Made by a program: the position numbers and the translations under genes. Source: Xanthomonas boreopolis (lineage in GTDB: Bacteria > Pseudomonadota > Gammaproteobacteria > Xanthomonadales > Xanthomonadaceae). Taken from it: DNA of 34,924 nt. Below are positions 1 through 6,925 of this stretch, piece by piece. Under the pieces are notes generated by a model. It was not told where the DNA came from and did no database searches. It worked only from the letters and a program-made list of their open reading frames with translations. Where the stretch lies: NCBI GenBank assembly GCA_014654535.1, contig BNBA01000039.1, forward strand, positions 1 through 34,924. The letters are read 5' to 3'. The first letter of the stretch is position 1. Every line of letters starts with the position of its first letter.

Positions 1-44
1 GCTCGACCGCGAGGGCTCAAACGGGCATGTTTATGCAGGTTCAT
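1..44 (-). CDS. IS481 family transposase, N-terminal fragment
   Basis: Only 14 complete codons are visible, reading MNLHKHARLSPRGR from an ATG at 44 on the minus strand, with AGGAG about 8 bases upstream as ribosome binding site. This start closely resembles that of IS481-family transposases (MNLHKNARLTP...GR), which carry an N-terminal helix-turn-helix and a DDE integrase core. The rest lies beyond the window edge, so it cannot be said whether the gene is intact. The call rests on recognition of the N-terminus alone. Confidence 0.6.
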   Translation of the reverse strand, partial: MNLHKHARLSPRGR

Positions 45-109
45 CCGGGGCTCCTGGGGCTGGGTTGGCTTCGCAACCCCCCATCTTCCAGAGATGCCAC
101 GGATGAACA
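1..109 (-). mobile_element. Left-edge fragment of an IS481-like insertion sequence
   Basis: The minus strand shows a short leader and the first codons of a transposase running off the window. The probable element end is near 109, where the minus strand reads TGTTCATCCGTGGC; IS481-family ends usually begin TGT. About 65 bp separate this end from the transposase ATG, a normal spacing for the family. The other end and the target duplication are outside the window, so the exact boundary is inferred. Confidence 0.6.
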
Positions 110-152
110 ACCTACTGAGAGATCACAACTAGCGGCGCGAGAACCGTAGGAA

Positions 153-293
153 GAGCGGCTTTTCTGTGGGGAGCGGCTTCAGCCGCGACGGGGCTTTCTC
201 ATTTGACCCCCTGCACATGGATGTGCGGGCTGTTGCAGAGGGATCTGCATGAAAGCCCTTCGCGGCTGAAGCCGCTCCCACAGAAAGCCGCTC
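153..293. repeat. REP-type inverted repeat pair (REPIN-like)
   Basis: Two arms of about 43-46 bp (153-198 and 251-293) are near-perfect inverted copies differing by small indels. Their shared core is GTGGGAGCGGCTTCAGCCGC. The loop holds a small hairpin, GCACAT-GG-ATGTGC (213-226). A second pair of the same kind lies at 28939-29062. Such paired extragenic palindromes are common in Xanthomonadaceae and Pseudomonas and are thought to be moved by RAYT transposases; no RAYT gene is in this window. Confidence 0.85.
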
Positions 294-375
294 GCTGCGA
301 TGAGCCGGCATCACCGCCGGTCGCGCGCCGCCGCCGTACCATGTTGGCCGTCCCTGTACGAACCGGAGCAGTGCC

Positions 376-840
376 ATGGACCTGAAGTTCTCCGTCTCGG
401 CCCACATCGACAAGCCGGTCGCCGAGGTGTTCGAAGCCGTGGCCGATCCCGCCCGGCTCTCGCGCTACTTCACCACCGGCGGCGCCCAGGGCCGGCTCGA
501 GGGCGGCACCACGGTGTGGTGGGAGTTCGCGGATTTTCCTGGCAAGTTCCCGGTGGATGTCGCGGAAGTCGAGCCTAATCGGCGGATCGTGCTGCGCTGG
601 GCCTCGCAGGAGGCACCGACCGAGGCCGACGACCGCGAGCGTCAGACCACGGTCACGTTCGACTTCGAGGCGCTGCCGGATGGACGCACCCGCGTCGACA
701 TCCGGGAAGAAGGCTGGCAGCACACGCAGACCGGCCTGCAGGCCTCCTACGGCAACTGCATGGGCTGGTCGCAGATGCTGTGCGCGCTCAAGGCCTGGCT
801 GGAATACGGCATCAACCTGCGCCAGGGCATGTACGTCTGA
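376..840 (+). CDS. SRPBCC / AHSA1-type START-like domain protein
   Basis: This is a single-domain protein of 154 residues. The N-terminal strand and helix (SVSAHIDKPVAEVFEAVADP), the central WWEF and FPVDV strands, the RIVLRW strand and the long C-terminal helix (QASYGNCMGWSQMLCALKAW) match the Bet v 1/START-like fold of the AHSA1/polyketide-cyclase group. Members bind small hydrophobic ligands or act in stress responses; the ligand here cannot be read from sequence. The ATG at 376 is chosen because the conserved first strand begins at once. The gene stands alone between a REP pair and the convergent phosphodiesterase gene, whose stop is 12 bp away. Confidence 0.85.
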   Translation: MDLKFSVSAHIDKPVAEVFEAVADPARLSRYFTTGGAQGRLEGGTTVWWEFADFPGKFPVDVAEVEPNRRIVLRWASQEAPTEADDRERQTTVTFDFEALPDGRTRVDIREEGWQHTQTGLQASYGNCMGWSQMLCALKAWLEYGINLRQGMYV

Positions 841-852
841 GGCGCGCCGGAT

Positions 853-1944
853 TCAGCGCGCCAGGCCGTCGACCGCGCGCCGCCCGAGCGCCGGGTCGTC
901 GGTGAAGAATGCATCGATGCCGGCTTCCAGGTAGGCGCGCATTTCGGCGACCGAGCCGTCGTCGCTGCGCCTGGCCGGATCGGTGCCGTCGCGGAAGTCG
1001 GCGGCCAGGAAGTGGTTCTCCGGGCGGAACGTGTACGGCTGCACCTGCAGCCCGGCCGCATGCGCCTGGCGCACCAGCGCGGTCGGCGTCCCGAGCCGCT
1101 TGTCCGCATCGAGCGGGATGATCGCACGCAGCTCGGGGCCGATCGCATCGGCGTACTGCGCGATCGCGCGCAGGCCCTCGGGCGTGAGCATGTCGGCATA
1201 GCGCGCGGTCCCGCCCTGCGCGCGCACGTCGCCGGGCACGTCGTCCGGGCGTGCGATCAGCTGCAGCAGGCGGATGTTCGAGCCGCGTGCGATGCGCCCG
1301 CGCAGGTAGCGCAGGTTGTCGCGCTCGAACGACTGGATCACCACCGGCGCGCTGCGCGTGTAGGCGTGCGCCCGCAGCGTCGCCAGCACCTTGTCCTCCA
1401 TGCCCAGGCCGAGCGACTGGAAGTAGCTGGGATGCTTGATCTCCGGGACGATGCCGATCGTCCGCCCGCGCGCGGCCGCTTCGGCGGCGACGAAATCGAT
1501 GATCTCGTCGAACGTGACCAGCTGGAACTGCCCGTCCCAGCGCGTGCCGCGCAGCTGCGGCAGGCGCTCGCGCGCGCGCAGCGTCTTCAGCTCCGCCAGG
1601 GTGAAGTCCTCGGTGAACCAGCCTTCCACCCGCTCGCCGTCGATGGTCTTGGCGGTCTTGCGGCCGGCGAACTCGGGATGCCCGGCGACGTCGGTAGTCC
1701 CGCCGATCTCGTTCTCGTGGCGCGCCACCAGCACGCCATCCTTGGTCGAGACCAGGTCCGGCTCGACGAAATCCGCGCCATCGGCGATCGCCTTGGCATA
1801 CGAGGCCAGCGTGTGCTCCGGCCGCAGCGCGCTCGCCCCGCGATGCGCATACACCTGCGGCTTGGCCACCAACGGCGCCTCCGCCAGGACCGGCGAAGCC
1901 AGGATCGAAAGCATCATGCACACCAGAATTCGACGCATCGTCAT
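853..1944 (-). CDS. glpQ: Glycerophosphodiester phosphodiesterase, periplasmic (GlpQ/GDPD type)
   Basis: The enzyme hydrolyses glycerophosphodiesters (deacylated phospholipids) to glycerol 3-phosphate and an alcohol. The protein has 363 residues. Residues 1-21 are a signal peptide ending VLA, so it is exported. The GDPD catalytic signature is complete: HR at 34-35, E43 with HT in the following positions, E61-P-D63, and H76 in the RHEN motif. A conserved EIKHP segment lies mid-protein and FTDDP near the C-terminus. ATG codons occur at residues 1 and 3; the first is used. The gene follows a TonB-dependent receptor on the same strand, separated by a 600-bp hairpin-rich element whose AGCAAC array ends 71 bp before the start. 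Symbol by family; cytoplasmic UgpQ proteins are shorter and lack a signal peptide. Confidence 0.9.
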   Translation of the reverse strand: MTMRRILVCMMLSILASPVLAEAPLVAKPQVYAHRGASALRPEHTLASYAKAIADGADFVEPDLVSTKDGVLVARHENEIGGTTDVAGHPEFAGRKTAKTIDGERVEGWFTEDFTLAELKTLRARERLPQLRGTRWDGQFQLVTFDEIIDFVAAEAAARGRTIGIVPEIKHPSYFQSLGLGMEDKVLATLRAHAYTRSAPVVIQSFERDNLRYLRGRIARGSNIRLLQLIARPDDVPGDVRAQGGTARYADMLTPEGLRAIAQYADAIGPELRAIIPLDADKRLGTPTALVRQAHAAGLQVQPYTFRPENHFLAADFRDGTDPARRSDDGSVAEMRAYLEAGIDAFFTDDPALGRRAVDGLAR

Positions 1945-2014
1945 CGCAGCACTCTACTCCAAGGTTCGGTTAATGGATCCAGTGATTCGAAGCAACCCAA
2001 AGATCACGACCAGG

Positions 2015-2068
<54 letters not shown>

Positions 2069-2447
2069 CGTGATTTTGCTTTGGATTGGGTAACGCTTCC
2101 TCGCGCGGCGGCGCGCCAACCTCCATGGCCCACGAATGCCACTGCGGCGCGGGCCCCTCCGAAGCGGCGGAGCCGGCGGGAAACACCCGAAGGGCGGCGC
2201 ACATGGGCTCGCCGGAAAAAGGCGAAGCACTGCTTCGCCCCGGCGGGCGGGCATTCGCCGCGCGGCGAATGCCCCGGGCTCGTCCGCGCAGCGGACGAGT
2301 GCGTCGTTTTTCGCCAGGGCAGGATGCCCCGTCGAAAAATCCCGCCGGCTCCGCGGACCCGCAGCGCAGCTGCGGGCGCGCAGGCGGGGGGTGCTTGATC
2401 AGCCGTTCGGCTGCTGAAAGGCGCTTCCCGCCTTCGCGGGAATGACG
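2069..2447. repeat. Dispersed hairpin-rich element, copy 1 (long form)
   Basis: This 380-bp gene-free stretch is built of nested inverted repeats. A 13-bp closing stem joins 2169-2181 to 2340-2352. Inside are CGGCGCAC/GTGCGTCG (2195-2202 with 2299-2306, one G-T), a perfect 26-bp palindrome at 2249-2274, a 9-bp stem at 2279-2299 with loop GCA, and a two-tier hairpin at 2307-2339. Outside are the CCCGCAGC/GCTGCGGG hairpin (about 2357-2378) and a terminal REP, TTCCCGCCTTCGCGGGAA (2425-2442). Copy 2 at 6413-6800 has the same order of stems. No coding potential is convincing; the long reading frames here are low-complexity shadows. Confidence 0.85.
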
Positions 2448-2566
2448 ATAGAGAGATGGTGCGGGCTGATAGATAACGTCAGAAGCAAAGATACTGGTGG
2501 GCCCCGCCTTCACAGGGACAGGGTCAAAGAAGTGCGCAGGATAAAACCTCCCGCACAACACCCCCA

Positions 2567-4870
2567 CTAGAACTTCGCATCCAGCGTCAAGAACACCTGC
2601 CGCGGCGCACTGGCATGGAACGCCAACACCCGCCCGTTCGGGTCGCTGTTGGTGAACCCGCTCAGGTCCGCCGCATACCGCTTGTCGGTCAGATTCGTCA
2701 CATTGACGCTGAGCCGAAGCGCCTGCAGCGCCGACACCTGCCCGAAGTCGTATCCCGCCCCCGCATCGAACGTCGTGAACCCGCCGAAGCCCTGGTCGTT
2801 GGTGTACGTGTAGTAACGCTGTCCCACGTACTTCGCGCGGAGATTCGCGTTCCAGCCCGCGTAGGTCCAGGCGATCTCGCTGGCGAACATGCGCTTGGGC
2901 GTGTCCACCGTGGTCTTGCCCGAGGTCGGCACCGTCACCCCGTTCTGCACGTAGTCGTCGTCGTAGGTCGAACGATTGAACGAGGCCGAGTTGTACCACT
3001 GGAAATGCTCGCTCGGCTTCCACAGCACCGTCAGCTCGGCGCCGCGGCTGGTCACCGAACCGACGTTGTAGAAACGCGTCGTGCACGCCGGCGTCGTGCC
3101 CTGCTGGATGCTCGGGCACGGGTTGAGCGACAGCAGGCGGTTGTCGAACTTGACGTCGTAGGCGGCCAGGGACGCCTCGACATCGCCGCGCACGAAGCGG
3201 TAGCCGCCTTCGATCGTGCGCGATTCCTCCGGCTCCAGGTTGCCGCGGGTCGCGTCGAACGAGGCCTGCGTCACCAGCAGCGGGCCGCCGGCGCCGCCGC
3301 CCTGGAACGCGGCGATGTTCTTGGCGTACGACAGGAACACTTCCTGTCCTTCGGCCAGGCGATAGCTCAGGCCGGCCTGCGGCAACAGCGCCTTGCTCGC
3401 CTTCAGTTCGCCGTTGGCGACCGGCGATTCCACCGCGATCCCCGGCGTCTCGCGCGCGGTCATCGTGGTGTGCGGGCTCTTCACGCCGACGTCGACGCTC
3501 AGGCGTTCGTCGAGCAGCTTGAAGCTGCCCTGCACGTAGGCCTGCTTGGTGGTGATCACGTAGTCCTGCGAGAACAGCCGGCGGTCCGGGCCGTCCAGGA
3601 AGGTGTCGTCGTCGACCGGCCCGTCGATCCAGTAGAAGTTGCGCTCGACGTGGTGCTTGTTGCGCTCGTACCAGACGCCGGCCTCGAGATGGTGCGGGCC
3701 CAGGTCCCAGCCGACCGAGGCGATGCCGCCGGTGCGGTTGATCCTGTAGTTGGTGCTGCGGATCGAGATCGGCAATGCCTGCGGCGTGCCGGGGTTGGAG
3801 GCCTGGCCGGGCGCCCACCAGTGGCCCTGGCCGGCATTCTCGTGGTGGTAGACCTGCGCATGCAGCGCGATCGCATCGGCCGGCTGGAAATCGCCGGCCA
3901 GGTAGTACAGGTCGTCGTCGCGCAGCGCGCGGCTCTGATAGTAGGCGTCGTCGATGTTGTCCACGCCGCCGCTGTAGCCGCAGCGGCTGGCGTCGAAGGT
4001 CGCCTTCGCGCAGTAGGCCGCGGCCAGGGCGCGGTTCCAGTCCGGCGCGTACAGGTTCCAGTCCCAGCCCAGCCCGCGCTGCATGCCGCTCTTGGACAGG
4101 TAGGCGTAATCGGCCTGCGAGGTGCGCGAGGTATCGACGAACGCGGTGATCTTGCCCGCGTCGAACTGGTACACCGCCTTGCCGTTGAACTGGCGGGTGG
4201 TGGTCGGCGAATACGGGCGCGCCCACATGTCGGCCTTGGCGTCGATGCCCGACAGGTAGGCCGAGAAGCCGTTGTATTCGCCGGTGTCCACGCGCAGGTA
4301 GGTGCGCCGGTTCGAGTCCGAACCGACGGTCTGCGCGATGCGCCCGCCGAACACGCTGGCCGGGTCGTCCGAGTAGTACTGGATCGTGCCGCCCAGGTTG
4401 CTGGTCGAGGCGGTGCCGAGGCTGCCGATGCCCGAGGCCAGCTCGACGCCGCCGAAGTTCTCGGCGATCAGCGCGCGGCTGACGTTCAGGCCGTTGTAGT
4501 TGCCGTAGGCGTTGTCGCCGAGCGGGAGCCCGTCCAGCGTGTAGCCCAGGCGCGTGCCGTTGAAGCCGCGCAGGCTGATCTTCTGCGATTCCTCGTTGGC
4601 GCCGAACGCGTCGTTGGATTGCACGTTCACGCCCGGCATGCGGCCCAACAGCTTCTGGATGCTGGTGCCGGCCGGCAGCACCTCCACGTCCTGGCGGGTG
4701 ATGCGCTGGACCTGGCGGGTCTCGCCCTGGCCGATCACCGAGACCGCGTCGAGCTGGCGTACGTCGCCGCCATCGGCCGGGGCCGGGGCGGCGTCTTCGG
4801 CGGCGCGGGCGCAAAAGGAGGACATCAGGGCGACGGCGATCGCCGCCTGCAGGACGGTGGGTCGGAGCAT
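2567..4870 (-). CDS. TonB-dependent outer-membrane receptor
   Basis: This is an outer-membrane beta-barrel that imports a scarce ligand using energy from TonB-ExbB-ExbD. From the chosen ATG at 4870 the protein has 767 residues. The start is preferred over upstream codons because it begins a clear signal peptide (MLRPTVLQAAIAVALMSSFC..ARAA). The plug follows, with IQKLLGRMPGVNV and SLRGFNGTRLGYTLDGLPLG motifs, and then the 22-strand barrel, ending in the expected C-terminal phenylalanine (LDAKF). The TonB box is probably near DAVSVIG. The substrate cannot be read. The phosphodiesterase gene downstream on the same strand hints at organophosphate uptake, but siderophore or other ligands are equally possible. 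The matching tonB-exbBD operon lies at 22535-24943. Confidence 0.9.
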   Translation of the reverse strand: MLRPTVLQAAIAVALMSSFCARAAEDAAPAPADGGDVRQLDAVSVIGQGETRQVQRITRQDVEVLPAGTSIQKLLGRMPGVNVQSNDAFGANEESQKISLRGFNGTRLGYTLDGLPLGDNAYGNYNGLNVSRALIAENFGGVELASGIGSLGTASTSNLGGTIQYYSDDPASVFGGRIAQTVGSDSNRRTYLRVDTGEYNGFSAYLSGIDAKADMWARPYSPTTTRQFNGKAVYQFDAGKITAFVDTSRTSQADYAYLSKSGMQRGLGWDWNLYAPDWNRALAAAYCAKATFDASRCGYSGGVDNIDDAYYQSRALRDDDLYYLAGDFQPADAIALHAQVYHHENAGQGHWWAPGQASNPGTPQALPISIRSTNYRINRTGGIASVGWDLGPHHLEAGVWYERNKHHVERNFYWIDGPVDDDTFLDGPDRRLFSQDYVITTKQAYVQGSFKLLDERLSVDVGVKSPHTTMTARETPGIAVESPVANGELKASKALLPQAGLSYRLAEGQEVFLSYAKNIAAFQGGGAGGPLLVTQASFDATRGNLEPEESRTIEGGYRFVRGDVEASLAAYDVKFDNRLLSLNPCPSIQQGTTPACTTRFYNVGSVTSRGAELTVLWKPSEHFQWYNSASFNRSTYDDDYVQNGVTVPTSGKTTVDTPKRMFASEIAWTYAGWNANLRAKYVGQRYYTYTNDQGFGGFTTFDAGAGYDFGQVSALQALRLSVNVTNLTDKRYAADLSGFTNSDPNGRVLAFHASAPRQVFLTLDAKF

Positions 4871-5032
4871 GTAGGGTGCGGGGGACAGGGGGAAACCGGT
4901 CCGCAACACTGCGACCGCGATCTTTCCGCTATGCGACACGCCGGTTACACCCGTAAAACAGTGTGACCCCGTGCCATGGACTGGCGACCGGCGCGACTTG
5001 CCGATCGGGGCCGGCACGCGGCGGGCCCGGCC

Positions 5033-6373
5033 CTACTTGCCGATGCAGAAACTGGAGAAGATCCTGCCCAGCAGCTCGTCCGCGCTCATCCGCCCGGTGA
5101 TTTCGCCCAGCGCTTCGTGCGCCAGCCGCAGTTCCTCGGCGGCCAGCTCCAGCCGCTCGTGGTCCAGCTCCGCCGACGCGGCCGCGACGTGCCCGGCCGC
5201 CCGCGCGATCGCCTCGACATGGCGCGCGCGCGCGGTGAACTCGCCGTCGACGCTCTCGCCGGCATCGCCTTCGGCCAGCGTGCGCAGGCGCGCGTGCAGC
5301 GCGTCGAGCCCCTCGCCGGTGGCGGCGGAGACCGCGATCTCGTCCTCGGCCAATGTCGCCGGTACCCCGAGCAGGTCGCGCTTGTTGTGGATCCACAACC
5401 GGCGCGGCACGCCTTCGATCGCATCGGCGACCGCGGCGCGGCCGGCCTGCGGGTCGCGCGCGTCGATCACCACCAGCGCCAGGTCGGCGCGATGCAGTTC
5501 GTCGCGCGCGCGGCGCATGCCCTCGCGCTCGATCGCATCGCCGCCCTCGCGCAGCCCCGCGGTGTCCACCAGCACCAGTTCGAGGCCGTCGATGCGGATC
5601 GTCTCGCGCAGCGTGTCGCGGGTGGTGCCGGCGACCTCGGTGACGATGGCGCGCTCGCTGCCCGCCAGCGCGTTGAGCAGCGAGCTCTTGCCGGCATTGG
5701 GCGGACCGACCAGCACCGCGTGCAGGCCGTCGCGCAGCTTGCGGCCGCGTTCGGCATCGCGCCGCAGGCGCGCCAGCACCTCGGCGGCCTGCGCCAATCC
5801 CGCGCGCACCTGTTCGCCGCCCAGCGTGTCGATCGGCTCGTCGACGAAATCGATCGCGGCCTCGACGTGGATGCGCAGCCGGGTGATCTGCCCGGCCACC
5901 TCCTCCACGCGCCGGGAGAACACGCCATCCAGCGAGCGTCGTGCCGCCCGCGCGGCGCGCTCGTCGCCGGCGGCGATGAGGTCGGCGATGGCCTCGGCCT
6001 GGGCCAGGTCGAGCTTGCCGTTGAGGAACGCCCGTTCGCTGAACTCCCCGGGCCGCGCCTGGCGCGCGCCCAGCCCGATGCACCGCGCCAGCAGCCGGCG
6101 CAGCACCACCGGGCTGCCGTGTCCCTGCAGTTCCAGCACGTGCTCGCCGGTGAAGCTGCGCGGCGCCGGGAACCACAGCGCGATGCCATCGTCGATCGTC
6201 TCGCCGCGCGCATCGAGAAAGCGCGCGTAGCGCGCACGCCGCGGCTGCAGCCCGGCGATGCCGAGCCCGGCCGCGATCTCCATGGCCCGCGGCCCGGAAA
6301 CGCGCAGCATCCCCACCCCACCGGCTCCGGCCGCGGTGGCGATGGCGACGATGGTGTCGTTGTTGGTGGTCAT
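5033..6373 (-). CDS. mnmE: tRNA uridine-5-carboxymethylaminomethyl(34) synthesis GTPase MnmE
   Basis: MnmE works with MnmG to modify the wobble uridine of several tRNAs. The protein has 446 residues, the normal length. The N-terminal tetrahydrofolate-binding domain begins with [21 protein letters not shown]. The G domain inserted in the helical region has G1 GPPNAGKS (223-230), TTRD near 250-253, G3 DTAG (270-273) and G4 NKRD (330-333). The C-terminal motif is FCIGK with the catalytic C443. The ATG at 6373 is chosen over a TTG five codons upstream because it fits the family N-terminus. Its leader carries copy 2 of the hairpin element with AGCAAC units ending 39 bp before the start. In xanthomonads mnmE lies close to yidC; here the caspase lipoprotein gene sits between. 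Confidence 0.97.
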   Translation of the reverse strand: MTTNNDTIVAIATAAGAGGVGMLRVSGPRAMEIAAGLGIAGLQPRRARYARFLDARGETIDDGIALWFPAPRSFTGEHVLELQGHGSPVVLRRLLARCIGLGARQARPGEFSERAFLNGKLDLAQAEAIADLIAAGDERAARAARRSLDGVFSRRVEEVAGQITRLRIHVEAAIDFVDEPIDTLGGEQVRAGLAQAAEVLARLRRDAERGRKLRDGLHAVLVGPPNAGKSSLLNALAGSERAIVTEVAGTTRDTLRETIRIDGLELVLVDTAGLREGGDAIEREGMRRARDELHRADLALVVIDARDPQAGRAAVADAIEGVPRRLWIHNKRDLLGVPATLAEDEIAVSAATGEGLDALHARLRTLAEGDAGESVDGEFTARARHVEAIARAAGHVAAASAELDHERLELAAEELRLAHEALGEITGRMSADELLGRIFSSFCIGK

Positions 6374-6412
6374 GGCGTCGTGGGTCAAGGCGTATCGCTA
6401 TCGATCAGTAAA

Positions 6413-6800
6413 GTTGCTGTTGCTCGTGATTTTGCTGTTGCTTTTCGCCTTTGACCTACCGGGCCCCTCCGTAGCGGCGGAGACGGTGGGGAAAACCCCG
6501 AAGGGGCGACGCACATGGATGTGCGTCGTTTTCGGCCGCGGCAGGATGCCGCGTCCGAAAATCCCACCGGCTCCGCGGACCCGCAGCAAAGCTGCGGGCG
6601 CGAAGGCGGGGTGTGCTTTCTTTGGGTTACCTTTCTTTGCACAAGCAAAGAAAGGTAACTCGCCGAAGGCGAAAGCTTTGGCCTTTATTGCCAAATGCCC
6701 CAAAGCCAAAGTCCCTGGATGATCAGCCATGACCAGCCATTCGGCTGTTGTGAAGCGCTTCGGCTGCTGAAAAGCGCTTCCCGCCTTCGCGGGAATGACG
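6413..6800. repeat. Dispersed hairpin-rich element, copy 2 (short form with extra module)
   Basis: The order matches copy 1. GTTGCT units (6413-6424, 6437-6442) come first. A closing stem, GGAGACGGTGGG with CCCACCGGCTCC (6479-6490 with 6563-6574), has one mismatch. Next is a simple 10-bp hairpin, CGACGCACAT/ATGTGCGTCG (6507-6528). A two-tier hairpin follows: TTTTCGG/CCGAAAA outside, GCGGCA/TGCCGC inside (6529-6561). Then come CCCGCAGC/GCTGCGGG and the terminal REP near 6774-6800. Several stems differ from copy 1 by paired substitutions that keep pairing. A module absent from copy 1 lies at about 6615-6770. Confidence 0.85.
6626..6659. repeat. Perfect 15-bp inverted repeat with ACAA loop
   Basis: GTTACCTTTCTTTGC (6626-6640) is followed by ACAA and its exact reverse complement (6645-6659). 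No T-tract follows on either strand, so it is not a standard terminator. It belongs to the extra module of copy 2, with weaker pairs nearby (CGCCGAAGGCG and CTTTGG...CCAAAG). It looks like a mobile palindromic unit inserted in the larger repeat. Confidence 0.9.
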
Positions 6801-6862
6801 GTAGAGATAGTGAGTGAAGCCACATGCAGGCTTCGCCCGTACCCTCATCCGCCCTCCGGGCA

Positions 6863-6886
6863 CCTTCTCCCGCGAACGGGAGAAGG
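6863..6886 (-). repeat. Hairpin behind the caspase lipoprotein gene
   Basis: CCTTCTCCCG and CGGGAGAAGG pair over 10 bp with a TTCG loop on the minus strand, 40 bp after the stop of the lipoprotein gene. There is no T-run, so it is more likely a repeat or a transcript-end stabiliser than an intrinsic terminator. The surrounding ACCCTCATCCGCCC sequence resembles an extragenic repeat common in high-GC proteobacteria. Confidence 0.6.
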
Positions 6887-6925
6887 AAAGCGCATGATCC
6901 CACATCGCCGGGCCCCATCGGGCAC

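Noticed and set aside
1-132. Plus-strand C-terminus of a protein at the left edge
   Set aside because: Three plus-strand frames are open for a while but show no known motif, whereas the minus strand gives a recognisable IS481 transposase start with a ribosome binding site.
2615-4966. 783-residue plus-strand frame opposite the TonB-dependent receptor
   Set aside because: Antisense shadow; its composition (Arg/Val/Ala/Gln with no known motif) is that of a reversed GC-rich gene.
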